A stretch of 64,000 nucleotides of DNA, taken from NCBI GenBank assembly GCA_963691815.1, contig OY829655.1, positions 32,271,820 through 32,335,819 on the forward strand, in the 5' to 3' direction. How positions within the stretch are numbered: the stretch's first letter is position 1; each line of letters opens with the position of its first letter. This document shows positions 44,801-55,672 of the stretch, one piece after another. The notes under the pieces were generated by a model. It was given only the letters and a program-made list of their open reading frames with translations. It was not told the DNA's origin and ran no database searches. The DNA is from Echiichthys vipera (Eukaryota; Chordata; Actinopteri; Perciformes; Trachinidae). The position numbers were made by a program, and so were the translations under genes.

Positions 44801-45360
44801 TGTGGCTTCTAGCACTTTCTCAAGATCTTGGTCTAGTTGGTTCAATTCCTTGGTGTCGCCCATCTTGGGCCATTTGATTCGCTCCCTCGCAGGATGGGTT
44901 TAGCTCTCTGGGGAGGTATTGGAAGAGTCCCTCCTGAGGTCTTGAGGTGACACAGGTTGATAGAGATCTCCAGGGCTATGGGGTTCTTTCTGTCTGGAGC
45001 TCTCCTGCGTCTCACCAGGTGCTACCAATGTGCGCTGCATCTGTGACCCCTCCTTTACGCATTTGGTCCTGCCTTCGTGTATTTTAAGGCCTTTTGTGTT
45101 CTTGCAGGTCTTTCTGCAGTGACACGTTACTTTCATGACCTCCCCAGTTAACGTTGTTTGGTTGAGCCGTCTGGTTATCTGTGAGTCCATTGTCCTAGCC
45201 GTTACCGCTGTGTCCATCCTGTTGAGTCGCCCCATTGAACTATTGTAACTTATTGTATTGAGTTTCCTTTTAGGGAAATGCTCTGAACAAATCTTAGTCA
45301 CTATTACCTGGAGGAGTCTTTCAAAGTCTGATGCCCCTTCAATCTTTCGTACCATACGGA
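41860..45360 (-). mobile_element. R2/NeSL-like non-LTR retrotransposon, dead copy A
   Basis: Read on the minus strand from 45355, the order is: a Cys/His zinc finger with CKNTKGLKIHEGRTKC (about 45060-45125); a reverse transcriptase with QKGGIPGFPGC and WLDLANAY (about 43900-44070) and the catalytic MDDLTVT (43609-43629); a C-terminal RT/thumb block (42725-43276); a CCHC motif CKLCGERGTMAHILSGC (about 42620-42670); and an endonuclease-like segment RPDAVLWSEE with LVGLTVP (near 42300-42360). The last block is RRMGEAAGRASCWLW, before an A-rich end. Frames are broken in several places. The zinc finger, CCHC and RPD segment point to a restriction-like-endonuclease clade and away from L1 or RTE. 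The clade name is an inference. Confidence 0.8.
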
Positions 45361-45488
45361 TGTTTACTCAGGGTTAGAAACCTGTGCATATACTTATTTT
45401 TTACAGTTTGACAATGAACTTGACACAAATGTGCAGAATTAATTTCTTTAATGGCATTTAATACATTCAGTGAACAATTGAAGAACAT
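45361..45488. repeat. Spacer between LINE copy A and gene 9
   Basis: TGTTTACTCAGGGTTAGAAA resumes the crystallin-unit spacer at the 5' end of the LINE. The same junction recurs at 51430. Confidence 0.8.
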
Positions 45489-46239
45489 TTAGTTGCAGGA
45501 GTCGGTGATGCGCCTCATGCTCATGAACCTCTGGGTGCTCATGCCCATCTCCCTGAAGCTCCTGTACTCTCCGGGCCTCAGGTACATCATCCTGCCTCTG
45601 AAGTGGGGCTGCTCGTACATCAGCCAGTGGCCGTCCATCACCTGACAGGACATGCAGTCGGACATACGGTAACGGTCCATGATGTTGTCACAGTCGTCCA
45701 TCAGCTCGTGACTCTGACCTCCGAAGTTCTCCCTCTCGTAGATCTTCATCCTGAACTGACCTCTGTGCTGTTTTTTGGAGAGAATGAAAACAAATGATTG
45801 ACTTAATATCAGGTTTTGTGGGGGTTGTCACTCGTAGTATGCCTGATGCTGTTTTATACCTACCATGGGGATCATACGGCAAGACTTGATGCTGTCCCTC
45901 ATTCCCATCATGCTCATGGAGTCGGAGTACTCGCCCCTCCTCATGTAGTACTGGTTTCCCATGTAGTTGGTGCGGTCGTAGACCATGAAGCAGCCGCTCT
46001 CCACCCTGCAGGACTGACACCTGCTCAGGTAGGAGGACATGTCAGAGCAGTCGCTCATGCACTCATAGGAGCGACCCTGGAAGTTCCTCTCCTCGTAGAA
46101 GGTGATCTGAAAATAGTTGGTTTGGAAAAAAGCATCAGGGTGAAAATGATGATGTCATTTAGTAAACAGTCGTTTCTGTGGATTAGAAAAATGTGTGTAA
46201 TGGTACCTTGCCCCTCATGTTCATGCCGGTGTTGCTCAT
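45489..46239 (-). CDS. crygm2d: Gamma-crystallin M2d-like (gene 9)
   Basis: Exons on the minus strand are 46207-46239, 45864-46106 and 45489-45767 (stop TAA), giving 184 residues. It shares with gene 10 the replacement of a conserved Cys by Ser (MRDSIKSC where the others have MRDCIKSC), PHFRG, GMSTQRF and RITDSCN. Unlike gene 10 it has TNYMG and YSDSMSMMG. Introns are 100 and 96 bp. The pairing with gene 10 fits the 6-kb duplication. Confidence 0.95.
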
Positions 46240-46297
46240 GTCAGCTGTGGATGTGCTGTTGCTCCTGAACTGCCTTCCTACCTGGTTTAACCCTTTC

Positions 46298-46386
46298 CTT
46301 TTATACCTGACCAAACGTAAAGAATGAACGCCCCTCCCCCTCAGAGAACCCCCTTACTCAGCAACCTACTACAGAAGCCAACAATG
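46298..46386 (-). promoter_or_regulatory. Gene 9 promoter, array-type
   Basis: On the minus strand: CATTGTT 46380-46386, TGCTGAGT 46356-46363, TATAAAAG 46298-46305. Confidence 0.7.
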
Positions 46387-46389
46387 CAG

Positions 46390-47898
46390 AGGTTATGTAC
46401 ATTTTTCCAAGGACTGGGTCCAACAATGGATGGAAACTAGGGATGAGGGAGAGTCAAAAACCTCAGTGCTGATAAAGGTCATTTCATATGTTAATGATAA
46501 TATATCACCACAAAAGACATTTCTCATGTTTAATAACATTCACCAATAGAAGCAAAACACCAAACATGATGAAGAGGAATGATTTTGTCGTTGTTTGGTG
46601 GAAATGGGCCAACTTCTAGTCCGTCAAGTCTCTCAGTTTAGTTGTGGCAGAAATGTGACTTTAATCACCTAATCTGACGTAGTGACCATCCTTTGTCTAC
46701 AAATATATAAAATCATAAGCATGTTCAAAAGCATATTTAAGCCCCAGCCAACATTGGTGCCTAGAACAAGCCGGAGATGTTCAGCACCTTTGAGCAAATT
46801 CACAAAGCTTCTTCATTGTAGTTGGAAACAAAACACTGAACCATAACTGCTGAAATCATCAGAGTTCACACAGTAATTATATAATAATAATAATGACTTC
46901 ATTCAAAGCAAATTCATGTCAGAATAAATTTAATTTCACATAAATAATTAATGTGATCACTGTCCTCTCTCTGAACTAGTGATGTACATTGTCAGGAGTC
47001 AGACGTCGATATAAAAGAGCAGCCAGTAAATTATGTTTTTGATAAATTGTCAAAGCGCCCACTAGATATCCTTCATCATCTTATGTGCACACGAGGCTGA
47101 TTGGTCATTAGTATGTAAAGTAAGCTGTGAACTGATGCACACACGCACACGACCAAACTCATGCCTCACTGTCACTTAACAGTCATTCTCAGCTGAAGGC
47201 CGCTTCACTTTGTCAGAATAACATAGATCCATGAGTTCAGTACAGGACGTGCTTGTGAAATGCAGGGATCTAATTTTTGTAATTGAATAGTACCTTTATG
47301 CAGCTGGCTTGTGAGCACTTTGTTAGCGAGCCCCTTCCTCCCTATACCAACCAGCTCTATTCATAACATTCAGAGGACTCACAAAGAGAAAGGGTATAGA
47401 TGTTAAAACAATCCATCACACCACCATTGTTCCCTCTGCTTACAAGAATTTGCGAGACCCCACAAGTCCACGCTCCTAATAGCTAGCTAGGTTACCAGTT
47501 GACCTATTATCCATGTTCATCAATCAATTATCAGAACACCCCCTTCAACGTTGGATGATGAACTACTTACTTCCTAGTTTAATGTGTATCGTTTAAGGAA
47601 GTGCTGAATTAAGAGTGAATGTGAATCTTTAGGGCCAGCTCACACAATCAATGTTCAAACCTTTTAGAACATTTTTCTACTTCTTCTTATCGCGATGAAG
47701 GTTGTTTTGCAAAAGCCAATCACTTTAAAGATCAATATTCAGCCATGCTGGATTATATTTACATTTCCTGGTTATATTTAGTTTTGGTAACAGATTTTAT
47801 CACAGTGGGGAAGAAAAGAGAGACTTGTTGAACCTAATATAAGGCAGCATTATGTAGTAAATACTTTAAATCAGACAAAGTGCTTTAAACAACATGAT
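46390..47898. repeat. Spacer of the duplicated unit, copy B
   Basis: The partner of 40390-41858. Small differences include the loss of a short stretch near 47093 (copy A has AAATATTAGG after CACACG) and extra bases near 47275-47310. No gene is seen. Confidence 0.85.
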
Positions 47899-47899
47899 C

Positions 47900-50800
47900 A
47901 TTTATTTCATTTTTTTATTTTGTATAGGATTACAATAACATCCAAAGATGCTTCTCCTTTATTCACTTTTGGTGAGTGTAGCCTTGGTCAGGAAGAGTTG
48001 ATGTCATCAGGCAGTATCCAACGATCATTCGGCATTTCAACCCTGAACCCCAACACCCTCAACATCGGTGGGTCAGCAGGGGCCACATCACTGCCCATCA
48101 GCTCCCCCTGGCTTCTAGCTACGCTCCTCTCTCCATAACCAGCAAGAGGCTCTTCCTGCTGCCTCCCCCATCCTGCGAACTGCCGTCTTTCTCTCCCTCC
48201 CCGTCACCCAAGTGGCTTTTAGCATCCTCCACCCTGACTTGGTGGGGAATCCTTTACAGACGATCTCGACTGGGAAGAGCCGTGCCTGCCAACCTTTCCC
48301 CCTGCAGTCATGCAAGAGATCCTGGTATTTGGCCTCTTTCTCTCAAACTCTTGCTCACGACCCTCTTCAATGGGACAGTAAGTCCGATGAGGATGATCTT
48401 CTCTGCCTCTTCAGACCATAGTACTGCGTCTGGCCTCAGGGTTGTCTGGACAACCGGGGGGAATTGCAGTCTTTCCCCCAGGTCTACCTTCATTTCCCAT
48501 GATTGGGCCTTTTGCAACAGATTGGTTCTTGTTGTTCCTGTGGTTGGTGGCTTCTGACTCGCTCTTACAAACTTCATTGATGGTATTTCTCTCCCATGTG
48601 GTTGCCGTTTTTTGCGTCTCTCTTGCTCCAGGCTGTTAGCAAGTGTCATGAGCACCTTGTCATGGCGCCACCTGTATCTTCCTTGGGCAAGTGCTGTTTT
48701 ACACCCTGACAGGATGTGTGCCATGGTACCCCTCTCCCCGCAAAGCTTGCACAATGGGTCCTCCCTCAAGCCCCATTTGTGCAAGTTTGTCGGAGTCTGT
48801 AGTGTGTCATATACGGACCTTAGCATGAATGAGCAGCTGAAACGGCTCTAATCTCCACAGATCTCCCCATCTGATCTTCCTCTTGGGTAGGTCCCACTTG
48901 GTCCATGCTCCCTGGGACGCTAGCTCCACTGCCCTTGCCCTTCGTCCTTCCTCCTCCAGGTTCCATACCTCCTCCTGCATCATGGCCCTTTGGTCCTTGG
49001 ATCCTGCCTTCCGCCATTGCTGGACATGGGAAGTTCCAAGACCCTGTCTTCCTGTGCATGGCGTTCCAATAATGTCATGTAGCTTCAACATGCTTTTAGC
49101 TTGTGCAACAGATGAGTCAGCTGCCCTGACTTGTTCATCCTTGGAGTCTCTGTATGTTAATATGGCTCTGCACTCAGCTACCTTAAATTTCTCCACCACG
49201 GATGACAGAGGAAGTTGGAGCTGCCCTGATCTCACTGAAGCGAAGCTTGGGGGGATTCCCATGCACCTTCGGAGGGGCTTGTTGATCTTTCTCTTCACTC
49301 CTTCAACGCTTGTCATCGGAACGTCATACACTGTTAACAGCCACATGAGTCTTGGCACTAACCCATGTTGGTAAAGCCATGTTTTGAACTTCCCCGGGAG
49401 CCTTGATGTTTGGATCCTCCTCAGCCATTCCTCTGTCTGCTTCTCTGTGGACTGCTGATGTGGTTCCTGCCGGTGAGTGAGTCGTCAAACCACTTCCCGA
49501 GGCACTTGATTGGATTTTCCTTTATCAATGGAATCACTTCCCCTTGCACATGCAGCGTGACCCTGTTCATAGGTTCACCTTTCCTGATCACCATGCACCT
49601 GGATGTCTTTGGCTTAAACTTCATTCTGGCCTATGTTGCCATGCGGTCTAGAACAGTAAGCACCCACAGTGCCTCCACATGGGTTATGGTCGTCACAGTA
49701 AGGTCGTCCATCTCTTATTGGGGGTTGTCGGATGCCTGATTGCATTTTTGGGCCTCGGGCTTCCTTCCCAGCAGCTGTTATAATGAGGTTCATTCCCATG
49801 ATGAAGAGGATGGGGGAGATGGTGCAGCCAGTTACGATCCCTTTGCCCAGGTTTTGCCACTGGGTGGTAAAGTGGGCTGTCTGGAATCATAGATGGATTC
49901 CGCCAAAGTAACTGATCATTCCCTTGATGTGCTGAGGGATGAGGTAAGGGTCTAGTGCTGCATCGATGAGGGCGTGAGGGATTGATCCGTAGGCATTAGC
50001 CAAGTCCAGCCAAACAATTGTCAGGTTGCCATTGCTGGCCTTGGCCTCCCGGACTGAGAACTCCAGTGTGTCCCAGACATCCAGGGAAGCCTGGGATCCC
50101 ACCTTTCTGGATAGCGGTGTTGATGTAGCCATTCTCTGTCATGTATGAGGTCATCCTCTTAGCCAATAGAAGATCTTGCATTCTACACTTTGATTGATTG
50201 TTCTGAATTGGTCTATGGTTGAGGATTTCTCTTCTTTTGGCACAAAACAGCCTTCTGCCCTTTTCCAACACAATGGAAAGTTGCCCTTCTTCCAGATCCT
50301 CTGGAACATCTTCCACAGCCTCCGGAGGAGCATTGGGCACTTCTTAAAGACCTTATAGGGTATGCCGCTTGGGCCTGAGGCAGAACTTGTTCTGGCTTTC
50401 TTCACCACCTCTTGGACTTCCTTCCAGGATGGTTCGCTGATGTTGAGCTCCTTCACGGGTGTATCAGTGCTGTGGATGTTTGGGTTGGCATCCAGGGCCT
50501 GGTTTCTGGAGATGTCATTGTGGGTCTCTCTCAAGAATGCCTCCACATCTTCTCTGGGGCTGGTCAGCCTTCCAGATTTTGCGTCATTGTTCTGGTGAAT
50601 CGGAAGGGGTCTTTGTTGAACTGAGATCTCTTGTTCTCCCTATCCTTCCTCCTTCTCCGAGTGCTTTCTGCTCTTCGGAGTCTGCAGAGACGTTCTCGGA
50701 GTTGACTGGTCAGGTCCTTGATGCCTTCCCTTTCGTGAACAGGGGATCTTTTGAACTGCTTGTTAAGCGCCTTGATTTCTTCCCTTAAGCGATGGATTTC

Positions 50801-51429
50801 CCTTTCTCTTCTGCTTGGTTGGTGTGCAGCCCTGATGTGAGAGTATTGACTTTCTGCTTAGCTGTCCCTGCTAGTGTGGCTTCTAGCACTTTCTCGAGAT
50901 TTTGGTCTTGTTGGTTCCATTTCTTGGTGTCGCCAATCTTGAGCCATTTGATTCCCTCCCTCGCAGGATGGGTTTGGCTCTCTGGGGAGGTATTGGAAGA
51001 GTCCCTCCTGAGGTCTTGAGGTGACACAGGTTGATAGAGATCTCCAGGGCTATGGGGTTCTTTCTGTCTGGAGCTCTCCTGCGTCTCACCAGGTGCCACC
51101 GCTGTGCGCTGCATCTGTGACCCCTCCTTTACGCATTTGGTCCTGCCTTCGTGTATTTTAAGGCCTTTTGTGTTCTTGCAGGTCTTTCTGCAGTGACACG
51201 TTACTTTCATGACCTCCCCAGTTAACGTTGTTTGGTTGAGCCGTCTGGTTATCTGTGAGTCCATTGTCCTAGCCGTTACCGCTGTGTCCATCCTGTTGAG
51301 TTGCCCCATTGAAGTATTGTAGCTTATTGTATTGACTTTCCTTTTAGGGAAATGCTCTGAACAAATCTTAGTCACTATTACCTGGAGGAGTCTTTCAAAG
51401 TCTGATGCCCCTTCAATCTTTCGTACCAT
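47900..51429 (-). mobile_element. R2/NeSL-like non-LTR retrotransposon, dead copy B
   Basis: Same domain order as copy A. Its N-terminal frame is longer (50785-51429, 214 codons, including the zinc finger), and it keeps a segment near 48240-48290 (ARLFPVEIVCKGFP) that copy A has lost. The RT active-site frameshift (49703 region), the following stop, and glycine in place of the acidic residue in LIGLTVP are shared with copy A. Confidence 0.8.
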
Positions 51430-51556
51430 ACAGATGTTTACTCAGGGTTAGAAACCTGTGCATATACTTATTTTTTACAGTTTGACAATTACACAAATGT
51501 GCAGAATTAAATTCTTTATTGTCATTTGATACATTCAGTGAACAATTGAAGAACAT

Positions 51557-52301
51557 TTAGTTGCAGGAGTCGGTGATGCGCCTCATGCTCATGAACCTCT
51601 GGGTGCTCATGCCCATCTCCCTGAAGCTCCTGTACTCTCCGGGCCTCAGGTACATCATCCTGCCTCTGAAGTGGGGCTGCTCGTACATCAGCCAGTGGCC
51701 GTCCATCACTTGAGAGGACATGCAGTCGGACATACGGTAACGGTCCATGATGTTGTCACAGTCGTCCATCAGCTCGTGACTCTGACCTCCGAAGTTCTCC
51801 CTCTCGTAGATCTTCATCCTGAACTGACCTCTGTGCTGTTTTTTGGAGAGAATCAAAACAAATGATTGACTTAATATCAGGTTTTTTGGGGGTTGTCACT
51901 CGTAGTATGCCTGATGCTGCTTTATACCTACCATGGGGATCATACGGCAAGACTTGATGCTGTCCCTCATTCCCATCATGCTCATGTAGTCGGAGTACTC
52001 GCCCCTCCTCATGTAGTACTGGTTTCCCATGAAGTTGGTGCGGTCGTAGACCATGAAGCAGCCGCTCTCCACCCTGCAGGACTGACACCTGCTCAGGTAG
52101 GAGGACATGTCAGAGCAGTCGCTCATGCACTCATAGGAGCGACCCTGGAAGTTCCTCTCCTCGTAGAAGGTGATCTGAAAATAGTTCATTGTAATGAAAA
52201 GGTGAATTTGATGATGTCATTTAGTAAACAGTCGTTTCTGTGGATTAGAAAAATGTGTGTAATGGTACCTTGCCCCTCATGTTCATGCCGGTGTTGCTCA
52301 T
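51557..52301 (-). CDS. crygm2d: Gamma-crystallin M2d-like (gene 10)
   Basis: Exons on the minus strand are 52269-52301, 51932-52174 and 51557-51835 (stop TAA), giving 184 residues. It has MRDSIKSC as in gene 9 and a second Cys-to-Ser change in the C domain (DCMSSQVMDG where the others have DCMSCQVMDG), so it has the fewest cysteines of the array. It also has YSDYMSMMG, PHFRG and GMSTQRF. Introns are 94 and 96 bp; intron 1 differs from the other copies near the acceptor side. Confidence 0.95.
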
Positions 52302-52359
52302 GTCAGCTGTGGATGTGCTGTTGCTCCTGAACTGCCTTCCTACCTGGTTTAACCCTTTC

Positions 52360-52448
52360 CTTTTATACCTGACCAAACGTAAAGAATGAACGCCCCTCCC
52401 CCTCAGAGAACCCCCTTACTCAGCAACCTGCTACAGAAGCCAACAATG
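52360..52448 (-). promoter_or_regulatory. Gene 10 promoter, array-type
   Basis: On the minus strand: CATTGTT 52442-52448, TGCTGAGT 52418-52425, TATAAAAG 52360-52367. Confidence 0.7.
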
Positions 52449-52449
52449 C

Positions 52450-53489
52450 AGAGGTTATGTACATTTTCAGGGACTGGGTCCAACAATGGATGGAAACTAG
52501 GGATGAGGGAGAGTCAAAAAACTCAGTGCTGATAAAAGTAATTTCATATGTTAATGATAATATATCATGATATGATCTTTTGTAATATGTGTTTTTCATT
52601 CTCTCACCAAAAAAGAGATTTCTTGTCTGTAACAGCATTGACCAAAAGACGCACAGAACCAAACATGATGAAGAGAAATGATTTTGTAGTTGCTAGGCAG
52701 AACTGGGAGAGCGTGTAGTCTGTCAAGTGTCTGCGCTGAGTCATGGAAAGAATCTATGACAACAAAAGCACAGAGAGAGTTCATAGAATAAGCCAGAGAT
52801 GCCCGGCACCTTTTAACAAAGTCACAATGCTTCATCATTGTAGTCAGGAACAAAACACCGAACCACAACTGCTGAATTCCTCAGTAATCCAAAAGAACAT
52901 ACAAGTTATTACAATGACTTCACTCAAAGCAAATAATTCATTTACAAATTCATTTTATTCAACATAAACAAATGATGTGATCAAGGTCTTCTCCCAAACT
53001 AGTGATGTTACATTGTCAGGGGTCAGCAGTCGATATAAAACAGAGCTGTTAATAAAACGTTCTTTAAATTGCATCAACACAACCACTGGAGGTCCTTCAG
53101 CAGTCTTACACGTGCACACAAAGTGTTATGCTGGTTGATCAGTAGTATGCAAGGTGATCTGTGAACGGATGTACGACCAAACTCATGGATATCTGATCGA
53201 CACACTTCTTAAACTGTTATTGTGACACAAAGGTCAGGTCACACTCCCTCACACTCTCACTGTCACTTTAAAGTTATTATCAGCTGTAGTTCTGTGACGG
53301 CCGCTTCACTTCGTGACGACAAAACAGTTCCATGAGTTAATTAAGTGCTTGTATGCTTTACTTTAACTGTACGTTGATGCAGCTAGCTTGCGTGTACTTT
53401 GTTAGCAAGCCCCTGACTCCCTATAGCAGCCAGCTCTTTAATAACATTCAGAGAAAGATAAAAGTTAAAAAAGATCCAACACATCAGCA
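52450..53489. other. Array spacer, more diverged
   Basis: Distantly related to the spacers at 40390 and 46390 (TGATGTTACATTGTCAGG and TCGATATAAAA are recognisable) but without the LINE. No gene is seen. Confidence 0.55.
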
Positions 53490-53965
53490 TGCTTCTCTCC
53501 TGCTTACAAAGACCAAAACGTGAGCACATTACACCAGCTCTGAAATCATTACACCGGCTTCCTGTACGTTCATAATCCTCGTGCTCACGTATGAATCACT
53601 ACACGGTCCAGGGCCGAGGTACATCACTGACCTGCTCCCACTGCATCAGCCTTTAGATCACTAAGATCCTCTGAGGTTCGCAGAGTGAACTCAAATCAAG
53701 GGAAAGCATCTTTCAGTCATTATGCAACAAACAGCTGGAATCAACTTCCGGTCACCGACTCTGAACACTTTTATGTTCACCTCAGCTTTCTGCTGAATCT
53801 CTGCACTTTTAACGTCCGCACTGTTTTTATTATTGTCTGTGTTTTTATTCTCTTTGTCTCTGCGATGCATTTGAATTCATGACATGTTGCTGTGAAGCAC
53901 TTTGAGTCTGCCTGTGTTTGAAAAGTGCTTTATAAATAAAGTTGCTTTGCCTTAGTAGAAGTTTC
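53490..53965 (+). mobile_element. L2-type LINE 3' end
   Basis: Broken frames read ALKSLHRLPV, then HGPGPRYITDLLP, then SLRSSEVRRV and ATNSWNQLPV. These are the hallmark C-terminal words of fish L2/CR1-group elements. The end is GCTTTATAAATAAAGTTGCT. Confidence 0.75.
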
Positions 53966-54130
53966 AACACCACAAATCCACACGCCTGGTAGCTAGCTAG
54001 GCCGCCAGAGGACTTACTAATTACTTAATATTCATTAATCAGTTATCAGATCATCCTCTCCAACGTTGGATGATAAACTACTTTCTTACCAGTTTATTTC
54101 TTATCGATTGAGGCCTGAAGAAGTCTCTAA

Positions 54131-54548
54131 GGGCGCACTCAGACTTTCCTTCCGCACCGGGCCAAAACAGGTTTTTCGGCTAAAGCCTAGTGCGTTTAAG
54201 CAGTGTGAGTGCAACCGCTCCGCGCATAACTGCGGCCAGCTGGCCGTCCACGGTCCGTTTGGGAGAGGTGGGCTTTGGAGTGTTTACTGCAGACTTGGTC
54301 GATGAAAAGATTCAAAAACAGTCGACAAGACGCACAAAAACTCCGAGGTCTACGGAAAGATCTGGAAACAAAGCTACGCATCGCCATGACGTCATCAATG
54401 CGTGTGACGTGTTACGGCGTGATGACGTATAGGCAGCAAGAAGCATTCTCCGAGGCCCAGGTAGTGTGAGTACAAACGGGCCTGGAGGGGGGGACAAGGA
54501 CCCTAAAGCACGGGGCACGGGACGGAGGCACAGTGGGAGGCGGCCCTT
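54131..54548 (+). mobile_element. Myb-domain MITE, internally deleted copy
   Basis: Left AGGGCGCACTCAGACTTTCC, right GGGAGGCGGCCCT. The segment between the GGGCTTT block and GGAGTGTTTACTGCAGAC is deleted, so the Myb-like frame is truncated at its start. Confidence 0.75.
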
Positions 54549-54549
54549 A

Positions 54550-55640
54550 CTGACTCTTCAGGGATGTCTCACACACAATCAACATTAAAACTTTTTACGT
54601 CTTCTCATAACGATGAGGGTTGTTTGGCAAATCCAGTCGTTAAAACTTTCACTTTCCAGCCACGCTGGATTATATTTATAAATCCCAGGTATATTTAGTT
54701 TTTGGTGTCAGGAATAATTTCTGATTCTGAGCAGTTTCATTGTAATGACTTGTTAAAACAAACTTTGGTCAAAACATAACATTAGCTGGCCTTGGTGGCT
54801 AACGTTAGCTACATCCAAATCCCGATCCTCTGATCAGATGATTCCTGAGGTCTGAAGCTCCTTCCATCTTTTATACAGTACAGGTGTTTACTCAGGATTA
54901 GAAACCTGTAAATTTACTTTACCCACCAAGCAATAGAGTGACACCGTAGCAACACCTGCAAGAAGCTTATTTTGCTAACAAACACACTTTTAACAACACT
55001 TATGAATATAATTCTTCCCTTGCTTTGAAAGTTAAATATTCAGATTTTTAATTAATTGTGTATTTTTTTTAGTATTGTGGGGATTTTTAAGCATGGAGAG
55101 TTTATTTCTGTCACAATATAATTGAAGTTTTGAAATTATTCACTGTGCACATGTAGAAGTTGTATTAAAATGATGTAGCATGCTTTCACACTATCACTTT
55201 AACACAGATGGCATGATTAAAGGATGTTGCAGATGAGCTCCAGGTTAAAACTAGAACTTTAACATTGAACTTTATCGCTGTATAAATCCTTTGTGAAGAG
55301 GATCTTCTGCCTCTTTCTGGCTCGTTTGTTGCAGCAACAGCTCGGCTGAAAATCAGGACGACTGAGGTTTCTGACCCCAGAGAGCAAAATGTTCTTGGCT
55401 GTTTTTATAATAAAGTTTTTAAACTTTAAGAAATAGAAATAGAACACGACAGTATCGTGCAATGTTAAGGAATTGTTGTAGAACAGTGATTCTCAACTTT
55501 TTTTTATCAAACGCCCCCGTGACCGTGACTGATCCACTGGCTCCCTTTGTCTGTTGACAGCTGATATATTTAAGTATTTTTGTCATTGTGACAGTTTGAT
55601 AATTAACTTGAAACGAATTATAACAGTGCAGAATTTATTT
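54550..55640. other. Array spacer
   Basis: Contains the TGTTTACTCAGGATTAGAAA word near 54887, as in the other spacers. Otherwise A/T-rich with no gene seen. Confidence 0.5.
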
Positions 55641-55672
55641 ATTTAATGGCATTTGATACATTCAGTGAACAT

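Larger units (their letters stand above)
39487..51556. repeat. Segmental tandem duplication, offset about 6.07 kb
   Basis: Upstream DNA of gene 8, the LINE, and gene 9 with its 3' flank match the corresponding DNA of gene 9, the second LINE, and gene 10. Landmark offsets are 6082 bp inside the LINE (43621 to 49703) and 6068 bp at exon 3 (45489 to 51557). The two halves differ by scattered substitutions and small indels. Confidence 0.9.

Noticed and set aside
42021..44903. Plus-strand frames of 109-178 codons across the LINE copies
   Set aside because: Antisense shadows; the minus strand shows the zinc finger, RT and endonuclease motifs in order.
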